From Lacicoccus halitifaciens (lineage in GTDB: Bacteria > Bacillota > Bacilli > Staphylococcales > Salinicoccaceae): a stretch of 64,000 bases of DNA. The DNA is taken from NCBI RefSeq assembly GCF_040544485.1, contig NZ_JBDZDV010000002.1, forward strand, positions 1 to 64,000, in the 5' to 3' direction. Both the position numbers and the translations under genes were made by a program. The notes under the pieces are model-generated. The model saw nothing but the letters and a program-made list of their open reading frames with translations, was not told the origin of the DNA and did not search any database. Position 1 is the stretch's first letter, and the number at the start of each line of letters is the position of its first letter. Shown piece by piece: positions 50,760 to 59,352 of this stretch.

Positions 50760-52442
50760 TCACTCACCTTTTTTTGTTTCCTTGTTTGTTTCCGTATCTT
50801 CATCTTTGCCCACTTCTTCACCTTCAGGAATTTCTTCAAATTCATCAGGCAGTGTCTTCTCGAATGCTTCAATTTTTTCTTCCAGCTCTTTTTTGGTCTC
50901 TTCTTCGTAGCCAGGTTCATAGAGCAGGTGTCTTCTTTCAAGTTCGATGATGTGGTATTCGCTGCGCAGCGCCTTATACAAGGATATCGCAAGCAGCACG
51001 ACGATGAAGGTGAACGGGAATGCGGCAATCAGCATCGCCATCTCAAGGGCATTCAGGCCGCCTGAGAATAACAGCACCATTGCGGTACCGGCAAGGATTG
51101 CACCCCACGTAAGCTTCACTTTAAGCGGCGGGTTCAAGGAACCGCCGGTCGTCAGCATGCCAAGCACGAATGTACCGCTGTCGGCGGATGTGACGAAGAA
51201 TGACGCAATCAGCAGTATTGCGATCCCCATGATGATCGGTGCTGCCGGATAGTTCTCGAGGAAGGCGAAGAGTGCAACCTCATTCCCTTCATCCACCATC
51301 AGGCTGTAGAGCCCGCCATTCAGGATGCCGTCGGTTTCAATGCCTGCGACACCGAAGACCGCAAACCAGAGGGCACTGAACAATACAGGCACACCCATTA
51401 CGCCAAGGATGAATTCACGTATTGTACGCCCGCGGGAGACACGCGCGATGAAACTGCCGACGAAAGCCGCCCAGCCGATCCACCATGCCCAGTAGAACAG
51501 CGTCCAGTCATTCAGGAAACCGCGGTCACCTTCGAATGCATTCATGCCGAGCGTCATGCTCGGAAGATTTTGCACATAGTTACCGAGGTTCGTCATGAAC
51601 GCCTCGATCATCTTCACGGAAGATCCGAAGACGAATACGAAGAGCATGAGCGCTATCGCCATGATCACGTTGCCGATGCTCAAGTAACGGATCCCTTTAT
51701 TCAGACCCGTCGCAGCCGATGCCACAAATGCAAGTGTAATCAGGATGACGACGATCATCTGTGTGACGATGGTGTTTTCTATGAAGTCGAAACTGTAGCT
51801 GAGTCCTGCTGAAACCTGCGTTGCACCAAGACCGAGGGACGTTGCGATACCGAATATCGTACCGAATACCGCAAGCACGTCCACACTCTTACCCATCCAT
51901 CCATTCGCCCTGTCGCCGAGCAGCGGGACGAGCGATGAACTCATGAGCAGCGGTGCCTTATGTCTGAAGTTGAAGTACGCAAGCGCCAGTCCGACGACCG
52001 CATACACGGCCCAAGGATGCAGGCCCCAGTGGAATAATGTATACTGCAGCGCTTCCTGCTGGGCGGCAACCAATTCACCTTCGACCGTCGGCGGATTATA
52101 GTAATGGGTCAGCGGCTCGGTGACACCGAAGAACACAAGACCGACACCCATACCTGCCGTGAACAGGAATGAAAACCATGTGAATGCTCTGTACTGCGGC
52201 TTTTCATCCTGCCTGCCGAGCCTGATCTTACCGTACGGGCTGATGATCAGGAACAATGCAAAGAGTACAAAGCCGGTCATCGCGAGCATATATACCCATC
52301 CGAACGTATTGGATATGAAATCATTCACATAACCGAGTATCATCTCAAGGTTACCGGGGAAGAAGACGCCCCATAATATGAATACAAACGCTATCGCCAG
52401 AGAGATATAAAAGACTGAAGTGACCTTTGACTTACTATTCAT
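50760..52442 (-). CDS. BCCT family osmolyte (glycine betaine/choline-type) transporter, OpuD-like
   Basis: A 560-residue transporter with 12 TM helices. WSFLFTAGMGVGLVFFGVTEPLTHY carries the glycine-rich TM3 motif and DWTLFYWAWWIGWAAFVGSFIARVSRGRTIREF the tryptophan-rich TM8 BCCT signature; ADSGTFVLGMLTT follows. The C-terminus is a long charged tail (EEIPEGEEVGKDEDTETNKETKKGE), the osmosensing region in OpuD/BetP. Sodium-coupled import of betaine or choline is expected. AGGAGGG precedes the ATG. A second BCCT gene lies at the right edge, in keeping with salt tolerance. Confidence 0.95.
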   Translation of the reverse strand: MNSKSKVTSVFYISLAIAFVFILWGVFFPGNLEMILGYVNDFISNTFGWVYMLAMTGFVLFALFLIISPYGKIRLGRQDEKPQYRAFTWFSFLFTAGMGVGLVFFGVTEPLTHYYNPPTVEGELVAAQQEALQYTLFHWGLHPWAVYAVVGLALAYFNFRHKAPLLMSSSLVPLLGDRANGWMGKSVDVLAVFGTIFGIATSLGLGATQVSAGLSYSFDFIENTIVTQMIVVILITLAFVASAATGLNKGIRYLSIGNVIMAIALMLFVFVFGSSVKMIEAFMTNLGNYVQNLPSMTLGMNAFEGDRGFLNDWTLFYWAWWIGWAAFVGSFIARVSRGRTIREFILGVMGVPVLFSALWFAVFGVAGIETDGILNGGLYSLMVDEGNEVALFAFLENYPAAPIIMGIAILLIASFFVTSADSGTFVLGMLTTGGSLNPPLKVKLTWGAILAGTAMVLLFSGGLNALEMAMLIAAFPFTFIVVLLAISLYKALRSEYHIIELERRHLLYEPGYEEETKKELEEKIEAFEKTLPDEFEEIPEGEEVGKDEDTETNKETKKGE

Positions 52443-52724
52443 TCATAAACCCTCCTAAAATTTTGTGCCATCCACTGATGTAGACGAAGACAGACTTTGC
52501 GGCCCGGGACAAAAAAAGGCCTTTATAGTAAAATCTTACCCTAAAAGACCCCCCATAATCCAGAACCCGCAGCATTTCCGTCCATATAACAGCAGGCACT
52601 TACCGCACCAAACCTAATCATGGTAACATGTCCACCCCCAAAATAAAACACCCCGGCCGGTTTTTATTGTCACCGGCAGCCTTTACATCTACACTGATAT
52701 CAACAGACGATACGGAGGGATATC
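52443..52724. promoter_or_regulatory. Divergent intergenic region, BCCT and nadX
   Basis: Holds the nadX promoter (52667-52695: TTGTCA, 17 bp, TACACT on the plus strand) and a TATAAA box near 52530 for the BCCT gene, whose -35 is weak. No small gene is apparent. Confidence 0.5.
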
Positions 52725-53504
52725 ATGAATATAGGTTTAATCGGATCCGGTGCGATCGGCCGGTATCTGCTTGAAAAAATCAATAAGGAGAAGCATCAGG
52801 CACTCGCCATTAAATGTGTACTCGTCAGGAACAGGGAAAAGTATCAGCATCTCGAGGCGGAATACGGCGTCACGCTCCATACGGACCGGGAGGCCTTTCT
52901 CGCATCGGACATCGATATGGTCGTTGAAGCGGCGAACGTCGAGACGGTGCGCGCCCTGCTTCCGGAAGTGATCCAAAAGAAAGACACGATGCTGATCAGT
53001 GTCGGTGCCCTGGTCGATGAGGCCCTTCTTGAGGAAACCGGCCGCCTTGCAGAGGCGCATGGACATAAGCTGCATCTGCCATCCGGCGCGATCGGCGGCC
53101 TCGACCTGATCCAGAATGCGAAAGCACTCGGCAACCTGGAGCAGGTGGAACTGATTACACGCAAGCCCGCACATTCATTGACGGAGGAAGTACTTACGGA
53201 GGAAAAGACCGTCTTCAGCGGCAAAGCGTACGAAGCCATCGAGAAGTTCCCGAAAAACATGAATGTCTCGATCATCCTGTCACTGGCGGGCCTCGGCATC
53301 CGGGACACGGACGTCCGGCTGATCGCCGACCCCGGGATCGATAAGAACATCCATCAGATCAAACTGTCGGGCGGCTTCGGGGAAGCGGAACTCACCATCA
53401 AAAATGACCCGCTCCCTGAAAACCCGAAAACGAGCGCGCTTGCAGCACTCTGCATCATCGGGACACTTGAGCGCCTCGAGGAAAACATCAAATACGGAAA
53501 TTGA
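52725..53504 (+). CDS. nadX: L-aspartate dehydrogenase
   Basis: A 259-residue enzyme: NAD-binding GLIGSGAIGRYLLEKI (residues 4-19), DIDMVVEAANVETVRALLPEVIQKKDTMLISVGALVDE, HLPSGAIGGLDLIQNAKALG with the active-site segment, and the late KLSGGFGEAELTIKNDPLPENPKTSALAALC. This is the NadX pattern, an alternative to NadB for making iminoaspartate for NAD. No nadA or nadC is nearby, so a catabolic aspartate role is also possible. A good promoter and an own terminator make it a single-gene unit. Confidence 0.92.
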   Translation: MNIGLIGSGAIGRYLLEKINKEKHQALAIKCVLVRNREKYQHLEAEYGVTLHTDREAFLASDIDMVVEAANVETVRALLPEVIQKKDTMLISVGALVDEALLEETGRLAEAHGHKLHLPSGAIGGLDLIQNAKALGNLEQVELITRKPAHSLTEEVLTEEKTVFSGKAYEAIEKFPKNMNVSIILSLAGLGIRDTDVRLIADPGIDKNIHQIKLSGGFGEAELTIKNDPLPENPKTSALAALCIIGTLERLEENIKYGN

Positions 53505-53509
53505 CTGAA

Positions 53510-53538
53510 ACGTGGAAATCCGGGAGGGGTTTCCATGT
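53510..53538 (+). terminator. nadX terminator
   Basis: ACGTGGAAA/TTTCCATGT stem (one wobble) followed by TTTATTT. Confidence 0.8.
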
Positions 53539-53571
53539 TTTATTTCCCGGTATTGTAATCTGAATTTTCAG

Positions 53572-53600
53572 TTGCGGCGGGATTTCAATACTGATACAAT
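53572..53600 (+). promoter_or_regulatory. Promoter of the attenuated DUF5058 operon
   Basis: TTGCGG, 17 bp, TACAAT. Transcription would start near 53607, about 170 nt ahead of the first gene. Confidence 0.72.
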
Positions 53601-53604
53601 ATAG

Positions 53605-53705
53605 CTTCGGGATAAGGTCCGGTTGGGACGGAAAGTGTCCATACGCTGAAGAATGTAACCGCTTCAACATCAAAATCCGTCTGAATTTTGGAAGCGTTTT
53701 TGATG
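53605..53705 (+). promoter_or_regulatory. Riboswitch-like attenuator leader
   Basis: A closing stem CTTCGG (53605-53610) with CTGAAG (53646-53651) would enclose two short GTCC/GGAC-type hairpins. An intrinsic terminator follows at 53660-53701 (CGCTTC, 5-nt bulge, CAAAAT, loop, ATTTTG, GAAGCG, TTTTT). The 3' strand of the first stem (TGAAG) can instead pair with CTTCA in the terminator arm. This is the layout of an OFF-type riboswitch or other attenuator. I do not recognise the class. Confidence 0.6.
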
Positions 53706-53777
53706 TGGTACATTGCAGGTGTGCCGACCGGCCTTATCGCGGGCAGTTTATTTTAAAAAAAGAAAGAGGTTATACAT

Positions 53778-54482
53778 ATGACAGGCATGGAATTTGCAAA
53801 TCATCCAGTCGTCTGGATATTCGCTTCGGCGATCATCATCGTCGTGATGTTCCAGGCATTCAAGTTTCTTTCGATGTCGAAGAAGCGGGCAAAAGAGATC
53901 GGCCTTACGGATGAAGAAATCAACCGCTCCATAAAAACAGGCGCCATCACGGCAATCGGCCCTTCAATCGGCATCATCATCGTGGCGGTCTCCCTCATTT
54001 CACTGATCGGGAACCCGCTGACCCTGATGCGTATCGGCGTCATCGGTTCGGCACCGATTGAGAGTGTCGGCGCCCAGCTTTCTGCAGAGGCTGCGGGCGT
54101 ACAGCTCGGCAGTGCAGGCTTCACTCCAGAGGTCTTCTCCCTCATCGTCTGGGTGCTATGCGTCGGCGGTGCGGGCTGGATGATCTTCACAGTGATTGCG
54201 ACACCGTCGCTGAATAAGATCCAGGAAAGATTGAGCCGTAAACCGAAAGGCAAACACATCCTCGGCATCGTAGCCAGCGGTGCGATGATCGCCATATTCG
54301 GTTCACTTCTGTCGAATGAGTTTTTAAACGGCGGCACCTACATATTCGCCGGGGTGGTCGCCATGGTCGTCTCGTTCATCATCAATACGACCGCAAACAA
54401 GAAAAATATCGGCTGGCTGAAGGAATGGTCACTCGGTTTTTCGATCCTCGCCAGCCTGATCGCCGTATATTTTATAGTATAG
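53778..54482 (+). CDS. DUF5058-like small membrane protein
   Basis: A 234-residue membrane protein with about five to six helices: PVVWIFASAIIIVVMFQAFKFL, AITAIGPSIGIIIVAVSLISLIG, FSLIVWVLCVGGAGWMIFTV, then helices near the end. A cytoplasmic loop has EIGLTDEEINRSIKTG. The family name is from memory. It has its own promoter and attenuator and is followed 13 bp later by a second membrane protein gene, so the two likely form one transporter. Substrate unknown. Confidence 0.78.
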   Translation: MTGMEFANHPVVWIFASAIIIVVMFQAFKFLSMSKKRAKEIGLTDEEINRSIKTGAITAIGPSIGIIIVAVSLISLIGNPLTLMRIGVIGSAPIESVGAQLSAEAAGVQLGSAGFTPEVFSLIVWVLCVGGAGWMIFTVIATPSLNKIQERLSRKPKGKHILGIVASGAMIAIFGSLLSNEFLNGGTYIFAGVVAMVVSFIINTTANKKNIGWLKEWSLGFSILASLIAVYFIV

Positions 54483-54495
54483 GAGGTATTCAATA

Positions 54496-55140
54496 ATGGA
54501 TAGTTATGCTAAATCAACACACTTTTGGGGCCGCCTTACACTCAGTATAGGAATATTGATTTCATTCGCACTGCCCCTCTACCTTTCATTCGTCATGGGG
54601 TACCATCCCGGTTTCCCTCTCATATTGAACGCATTTTTCGCCTATGCCGCAGTCATAGGGGTCGTCTGGTTCCTTGAACCGATCATGTACTACCCGGTGC
54701 TCGGATCCGCTGGTACATACATTGCCTTCTTTACGGGGAATATTTCAAATATGTGTCTTCCTGCGGTCGCAGCATGCCAGGACGCAGTCGGTGTCGAACC
54801 GAGTTCTGAGAAAGGGGAAGTCGTCGCCACACTCGGCATCAGTGCAGCATCCATAGTGAACAAGCTCATACTCGTGCCCGTGATACTTGCCGGGCTCTGG
54901 CTGTTGACCGTCATACCGGAAGACATCCAGCAAATCTTCCCGTACGTGCTCCCGGCCATCTTCGGGGCGGTATTCGTACAATTCGCCGGCAGGCTGCCGT
55001 GGTACGGAATCCTGGCACTCGCCATCGGTTTCCTTGTCAACGCTTCCCCGGTGCCTTTATTCGCCAAAAATTTACTCTGTGTGCTGCTCGTCGTCGGAAT
55101 CATGCTCCTGATCGACAGACGCAAAGAGACAGCCGCCTGA
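54496..55140 (+). CDS. Small membrane protein, probable partner of the DUF5058-like protein
   Basis: A 214-residue protein with six or seven hydrophobic helices (LTLSIGILISFALPLYLSFVMG; YYPVLGSAGTYIAFFTGNISNMCLPAVAACQ; LLVVGIMLLID). The segment NISNMCLPAVAACQDAVGVEPSSEKGEVVATLGISAASIVNKLILV is polar and conserved-looking, a likely substrate-binding region. TAGGAGGT precedes the ATG. It is cotranscribed with the gene before it. Family not firmly recognised. Confidence 0.75.
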   Translation: MDSYAKSTHFWGRLTLSIGILISFALPLYLSFVMGYHPGFPLILNAFFAYAAVIGVVWFLEPIMYYPVLGSAGTYIAFFTGNISNMCLPAVAACQDAVGVEPSSEKGEVVATLGISAASIVNKLILVPVILAGLWLLTVIPEDIQQIFPYVLPAIFGAVFVQFAGRLPWYGILALAIGFLVNASPVPLFAKNLLCVLLVVGIMLLIDRRKETAA

Positions 55141-55166
55141 TTTTTATATGATCTCGAGATACTAAA

Positions 55167-55194
55167 AAGGGGGACTCCATATGGAGTCCCCCTT
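55167..55194 (+). terminator. Terminator of the DUF5058 operon
   Basis: Perfect 28-bp palindrome AAGGGGGACTCCAT/ATGGAGTCCCCCTT. Active in either direction in principle. Confidence 0.85.
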
Positions 55195-55204
55195 AATCAT
55201 GCCG

Positions 55205-55518
55205 GGAGGTTGCTGCTGTTCAGATAGGACCGGAAATCCGGATAACTGAACACTTGAAGGCCGTTACTGTTTAGATAGAGCCGGAAATCCGGATAACTGA
55301 ACACCTGAAGGCCGTTGCTGTTTAGATAGAGCCGGAAATCCGGATAACTGAACACCTGAAGGCCGTTACTGTTCAGATAGGCTTGGAAATCCGGATAACT
55401 GAACACCTGAAGGCCGTTGCTGTTTAGATAGGCCTGGAAATCTTGCTAACTGAACACCTGAAGGCCGTTGCTGTTTAGATAGGCCCAGAAATCAGGATAA
55501 CTGAACACTTGAAGGCTC
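55205..55518. repeat. 51-bp tandem repeat array, about six units
   Basis: CTGAACAC recurs at 55246, 55297, 55348, 55399, 55450 and 55501, exactly 51 bp apart, with a partial unit before the first. Many units contain the short inverted repeat CCGGAAATCCGG. Being a multiple of three, it reads on the minus strand as a 17-residue repeat (FSYPDFRLYLNSNGLQV), but a stop interrupts the unit near 55445. It lies between the convergent DUF5058 operon and helD. Confidence 0.93.
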
Positions 55519-55524
55519 CGGCAC

Positions 55525-57579
55525 TCAGTCCAGCAGATACAGATTCCTCGTCGCACGGGATGCGAGTACGTATTTGACGAGGGGAAGGTCGTCATAAAAC
55601 GACGATTCCGTGATGATGACGGTATTGTACTCGAAGCCTTTCGACAAGTAATAAGGCAGGACGAGATAATCCTGATTATAAATCGTGTCGACTTCCTGCA
55701 GGTTTTTCAAACCCGGAATGTCATCCTTCAATTCCTCAAAAATACGGTCCGCCGCTTCCCGTGACGGTGTAATGATCGCCATCTGCTCCGGCATGTCCCG
55801 ACTTACCATCGACCGGATATGCGCCGCTTCATCTTCAACATCAATAAACTGCACGTCCTGTCCGTCGACGGAGACCGAATCGATGCCGCCGGGCACGATG
55901 GTATTCAAATAATCGTTGATTTGGTTCGTCGAGCGGTAGGACTTCTGAAGCTGCATCACATGATGGTCGTCTGCGATCAATTCCGGACTGCCGACCGGAT
56001 GGATCTGCTGGTGCTTATCGCCGAGGCTCGTGAATGTCGCATTCCGATAATAGTCCTTCATCACTGCATACTGGATGTTGGAATAGTCCTGGACTTCATC
56101 AAGGATGACGTGGCGTATCTTTTTATTGCCCGCGCCGATGATATGGATGTACAGGTACAGCATGGGTGCAAGGTCCTCATATTTGAAGTCGTTGCGCTTG
56201 ATGTTTTCTATCGTTTCGCGCCGCACGGCCTTGTCCGCAATCGACCGGACATACACCTTCTCAAGCTGGACGAACCTGAACCGGCGTATTTGCGCATGGA
56301 GGGCTGCGAGCTCTTTTGTGGCCTCATCATTGGCCATCTTCTTCAACTCTTCCCTCTCACCGATATACTCGGGCGATTCGTCGAGCGCCTTGAACTTCTC
56401 CCCAGTCAGCTGCTTCAGCTCCCTACGGTATATATCCAGCAGGTCTTCATAGATCTTATGCAGACGGCGCGTGACGGGATGGGCGCCCAGATCCTCGTAG
56501 AACACCCTTTCAATCAGTTCTTTCGGGACAAGCACTTTCCCGCCGTATTTCAAATCCCGGAAATGCATCCCGTATTCACCGAGTCTTTCGATATACTGCT
56601 TCAGATGGCTGAAGTATTCAACGGACGTCTTGTACTTATATGCCGATGCATCCTCGTGGCCCAGCCGCTGGATGTTTTCTGCGAGCGACTCGAACCTGCG
56701 CCCGTTGAAATAAATGAATGCGTTACGCATGCGGTAGAACGTCATATTTTTGACATTCTCCTCGCCGAGCTCCGGCAGCACGTCGGACACATAGTCGTTG
56801 AACACTTCATTCGGTGACATCAGCATGATGTTCTCCGCCTTCAGGCGGTCCCTGTACGTGAACATCAAATACGCGATGCGCTGCATCGCAAGCGACGTCT
56901 TACCGCTCCCCGGCGGACCGTAGACGAGCGTGTCCTGGTTGAGCGGCTGGCGGATGATGATGTTCTGTTCGCTCTGGATCGTTGCAACGATATTTTTAAG
57001 TTTCGACCTGGAAGAATCGGTGATCAGCTGCTGGAGCATCTCATCGCCGATGTACAGATCGCTGTCGAACATGTTCAAAAGCTTCCCGCCCTCGATCTGG
57101 AACTGGCGCCTGAGCGTGACGTCGCTTTTTATTTTCGTACCGTCGGGAATCCTGTAGGTCAGTTCACCGACGCGGTTCTCGTAAAATAAACTCGCAATCG
57201 GCGTACGCCAGTCGTAGATCAGGATATTGTGTTCATTATCCTGGATGGTCGCACCGCCGATGTACACCGGCTCCCCGTCCACGACCAGCTTGCCGAAGTA
57301 AGGCTTATGCATCAGACGCTCAGTCGTCTCCCGCATGTCTTCTATATAATTGAATTTCATTTCAGTCATGCGCATTTCCGGCACCATCGAAATGAAGTCC
57401 ATGACGTTGCCGTCTTCAAAATCGAATGTATTGGACACATCGTCATTCAGTGCTTTCCGCGTCTCAAGAATATCTCCGGATGTCATATCCAGCTGTTTCG
57501 AAAGGCTCGCATTATATGCTTTCAGGAAATTCACCGTGAAGTCCAGATGCCCCGCTTCATGTTCAAATTCATTCCCCAT
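55525..57579 (-). CDS. helD: HelD-like RNA polymerase recycling helicase/ATPase
   Basis: A 684-residue UvrD-like ATPase. The long N-terminal coiled-coil arm is followed by NEHNILIYDWRTPIASLFYEN, typical of HelD. Walker A is GPPGSGKTSLAMQRIAYLMF (about 228-247), Walker B ILDEVQDYSNIQYAVM, and GDKHQQIHPVGS and SKGFEYNTVII are later helicase motifs. HelD enters stalled RNA polymerase complexes and strips off nucleic acids. AAAGAGGAG precedes the ATG. Divergent from the mannitol operon. Confidence 0.93.
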   Translation of the reverse strand: MGNEFEHEAGHLDFTVNFLKAYNASLSKQLDMTSGDILETRKALNDDVSNTFDFEDGNVMDFISMVPEMRMTEMKFNYIEDMRETTERLMHKPYFGKLVVDGEPVYIGGATIQDNEHNILIYDWRTPIASLFYENRVGELTYRIPDGTKIKSDVTLRRQFQIEGGKLLNMFDSDLYIGDEMLQQLITDSSRSKLKNIVATIQSEQNIIIRQPLNQDTLVYGPPGSGKTSLAMQRIAYLMFTYRDRLKAENIMLMSPNEVFNDYVSDVLPELGEENVKNMTFYRMRNAFIYFNGRRFESLAENIQRLGHEDASAYKYKTSVEYFSHLKQYIERLGEYGMHFRDLKYGGKVLVPKELIERVFYEDLGAHPVTRRLHKIYEDLLDIYRRELKQLTGEKFKALDESPEYIGEREELKKMANDEATKELAALHAQIRRFRFVQLEKVYVRSIADKAVRRETIENIKRNDFKYEDLAPMLYLYIHIIGAGNKKIRHVILDEVQDYSNIQYAVMKDYYRNATFTSLGDKHQQIHPVGSPELIADDHHVMQLQKSYRSTNQINDYLNTIVPGGIDSVSVDGQDVQFIDVEDEAAHIRSMVSRDMPEQMAIITPSREAADRIFEELKDDIPGLKNLQEVDTIYNQDYLVLPYYLSKGFEYNTVIITESSFYDDLPLVKYVLASRATRNLYLLD

Positions 57580-57642
57580 CAGACCACTCCTCTTTTTAAA
57601 TGCATTGCTTATAATACAACGATTGAGGCAGAAAAAGTAGTC

Positions 57643-57671
57643 TTATGTTTGTATGCCCCATATGATATACT
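57643..57671 (+). promoter_or_regulatory. Extended -10 promoter upstream of mtlA
   Basis: TTATGT, 17 bp, TATACT with TG one base before the -10 box. It precedes a terminator with no coding frame between them. Confidence 0.5.
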
Positions 57672-57677
57672 GGATTT

Positions 57678-57721
57678 GTTAAATGCAGGGAGCGGCTCCG
57701 GGAGGGGTGCGCTCCTTTTAT
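57678..57721 (+). ncRNA. Possible short terminated RNA upstream of mtlA
   Basis: From the promoter at 57643-57671 transcription would run about 40 nt into a hairpin GGAGCG/CGCTCC (57689-57715) followed by TTTTATTTTT. No gene lies upstream on this strand, so the terminator belongs either to a very short RNA or to a prematurely ended mtl leader. Confidence 0.4.
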
Positions 57722-57722
57722 T

Positions 57723-57745
57723 TTTGTCACGGACTTTGTGACAAA
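57723..57745 (+). promoter_or_regulatory. Inverted repeat, likely MtlR site
   Basis: TTTGTCAC/GTGACAAA arms with a 7-bp spacer, about 85 bp before mtlA. Position and dyad fit an activator site for MtlR, encoded two genes on. Confidence 0.6.
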
Positions 57746-57830
57746 GCCGATGCGGGATTTGATTGTTTATGCGGACGATTCACCTTAAAATTGAATCAAC
57801 AATAAATATCAATCTGAAGGGGTGACGCAT

Positions 57831-59306
57831 ATGGCAGAAGAAACAGCTCGAAAGAGCGGCATTCAACGTAAAGCGCAGGCGTTCGGATCATTCCTGAGCA
57901 GCATGATCATGCCGAACATCGCAGCATTCATCGCATGGGGCCTGATTACGGCATTATTCATCGAAGCCGGATTTTTCCCGAATGAGAACATCGCCGGCAT
58001 GGTCGATCCGATGATCATCTACCTTTTACCGCTCCTCATCGCATTCACGGGCGGACGTCTCGTCCATGATACACGTGGAGGGGTCGTCGGTGCGACGGCG
58101 ACGATGGGTATCATCGCAGCAGCGGATTCGCCGATGCTCCTCGGCGCCATGATCATGGGTCCGCTCGGTGGTTACCTGATGAAGAAAGTCGATGAGTTCC
58201 TGATCCCGAGGACGAAGCAGGGGCTTGAGATGCTGGTGAACAACTTCTCGGCCGGTATACTCGCATTCCTGCTTGCCCTCCTCGGCATGTACGGGTTGGG
58301 GCCGCTTGTGCTTGGACTGACGGAACTGCTTGGACAGGGCGTCGATCTGATCATCGGCTGGGGTGTGCTGCCGCTGGTCAGCATATTCATTGAACCGGCG
58401 AAAGTCCTGTTCCTGAACAACGCGATCAACCACGGTGTACTGACGCCGCTCGCAACAATCGAAGCGTCGGAGATGGGCCGTTCCATCCTGTTCACTCTCG
58501 AATCCAATCCGGGACCGGGCTTCGGCGTACTGCTCGCCTACATGTTCTTCGGCAAAGGCACGGCACGTGCCACAGCGCCGGGGGCGGCATTCATCCAGTT
58601 CATCGGCGGTATCCATGAAATCTACTTCCCGTACATCCTGATGAAGCCGATGCTCCTGATCGCAGTGATCCTCGGCGGCGCATCCGGCATACTGACCTAC
58701 AGCATTCTCGGTTTCGGCCTGGCAGCACCGCCGGCACCCGGCAGCATCATCGCCTACGTGCTGACGACACCGGGCGGGGAATACATCCAGATGATTGCAG
58801 GTGTCGCCATCGCGACAGCCGTCTCATTCACGGTTTCCGCATTCATACTGAGGTATACGAAACAGCCTGAAGGCGACCTGACGCAGGCGACTGCACAGAT
58901 GGAAGCGCAGAAAGGCAAAAAATCCTCCGTTGCAGGCACGCTCTCCGCCGCCGACGGGGAATCCGAAGCGATGAAGGCACTGAAGGAAGAGAGCACCGAT
59001 GTGGATTCCAGCATCGATTATGCGAACGTCGAGAAAATCGTCTTTGCATGCGACGCCGGAATGGGCTCGAGTGCGATGGGCGCAGGCATGCTGAAGAACA
59101 AGTTCAAAAAAGCGGGCCTCGACATCGATGTCACGAACTCGGCCATCAACCAGCTGAAAGGTGATGAAGACATCATCATCACGCAGAAGACGCTGACAGA
59201 ACGCGCCGAGAATAAAGTGCCCGATGCCCATCATATTTCGGTCGACAACTTCCTGAACAGCCCGAAATACGACGAATTGCTTGAAGAATTGAAAAAACAT
59301 CAATAA
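57831..59306 (+). CDS. mtlA: PTS mannitol-specific EIICB component
   Basis: About 491 residues. EIIC domain (residues 1-340) opens RKAQAFGSFLSSMIMPNIAAFIAWGLITALFIEAG and has IEPAKVLFLNNAINHGV and GPGFGVLLAYMFFGKG. A charged linker leads to EIIB with the phosphocysteine in KIVFACDAGMGSSAMGAGML (about 402-421). There is no EIIA domain; it is encoded separately by mtlF. It imports mannitol as mannitol-1-phosphate. The start is the ATG after GGGGTGA. Confidence 0.96.
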   Translation: MAEETARKSGIQRKAQAFGSFLSSMIMPNIAAFIAWGLITALFIEAGFFPNENIAGMVDPMIIYLLPLLIAFTGGRLVHDTRGGVVGATATMGIIAAADSPMLLGAMIMGPLGGYLMKKVDEFLIPRTKQGLEMLVNNFSAGILAFLLALLGMYGLGPLVLGLTELLGQGVDLIIGWGVLPLVSIFIEPAKVLFLNNAINHGVLTPLATIEASEMGRSILFTLESNPGPGFGVLLAYMFFGKGTARATAPGAAFIQFIGGIHEIYFPYILMKPMLLIAVILGGASGILTYSILGFGLAAPPAPGSIIAYVLTTPGGEYIQMIAGVAIATAVSFTVSAFILRYTKQPEGDLTQATAQMEAQKGKKSSVAGTLSAADGESEAMKALKEESTDVDSSIDYANVEKIVFACDAGMGSSAMGAGMLKNKFKKAGLDIDVTNSAINQLKGDEDIIITQKTLTERAENKVPDAHHISVDNFLNSPKYDELLEELKKHQ

Positions 59307-59352
59307 ACTGGATTTAAATCAACAGAATAAATGAATCCGGGAGGACGCCATT

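Noticed and set aside
55197..55406. Minus-strand frame of 17-residue repeats
   Set aside because: No ribosome binding site at its start, and the same repeat phase is broken by TAG in the neighbouring unit. It is treated as a DNA repeat.
45126..55518. CRISPR arrays
   Set aside because: The two repeat arrays have no unique spacers between units, and no cas genes are in the window.
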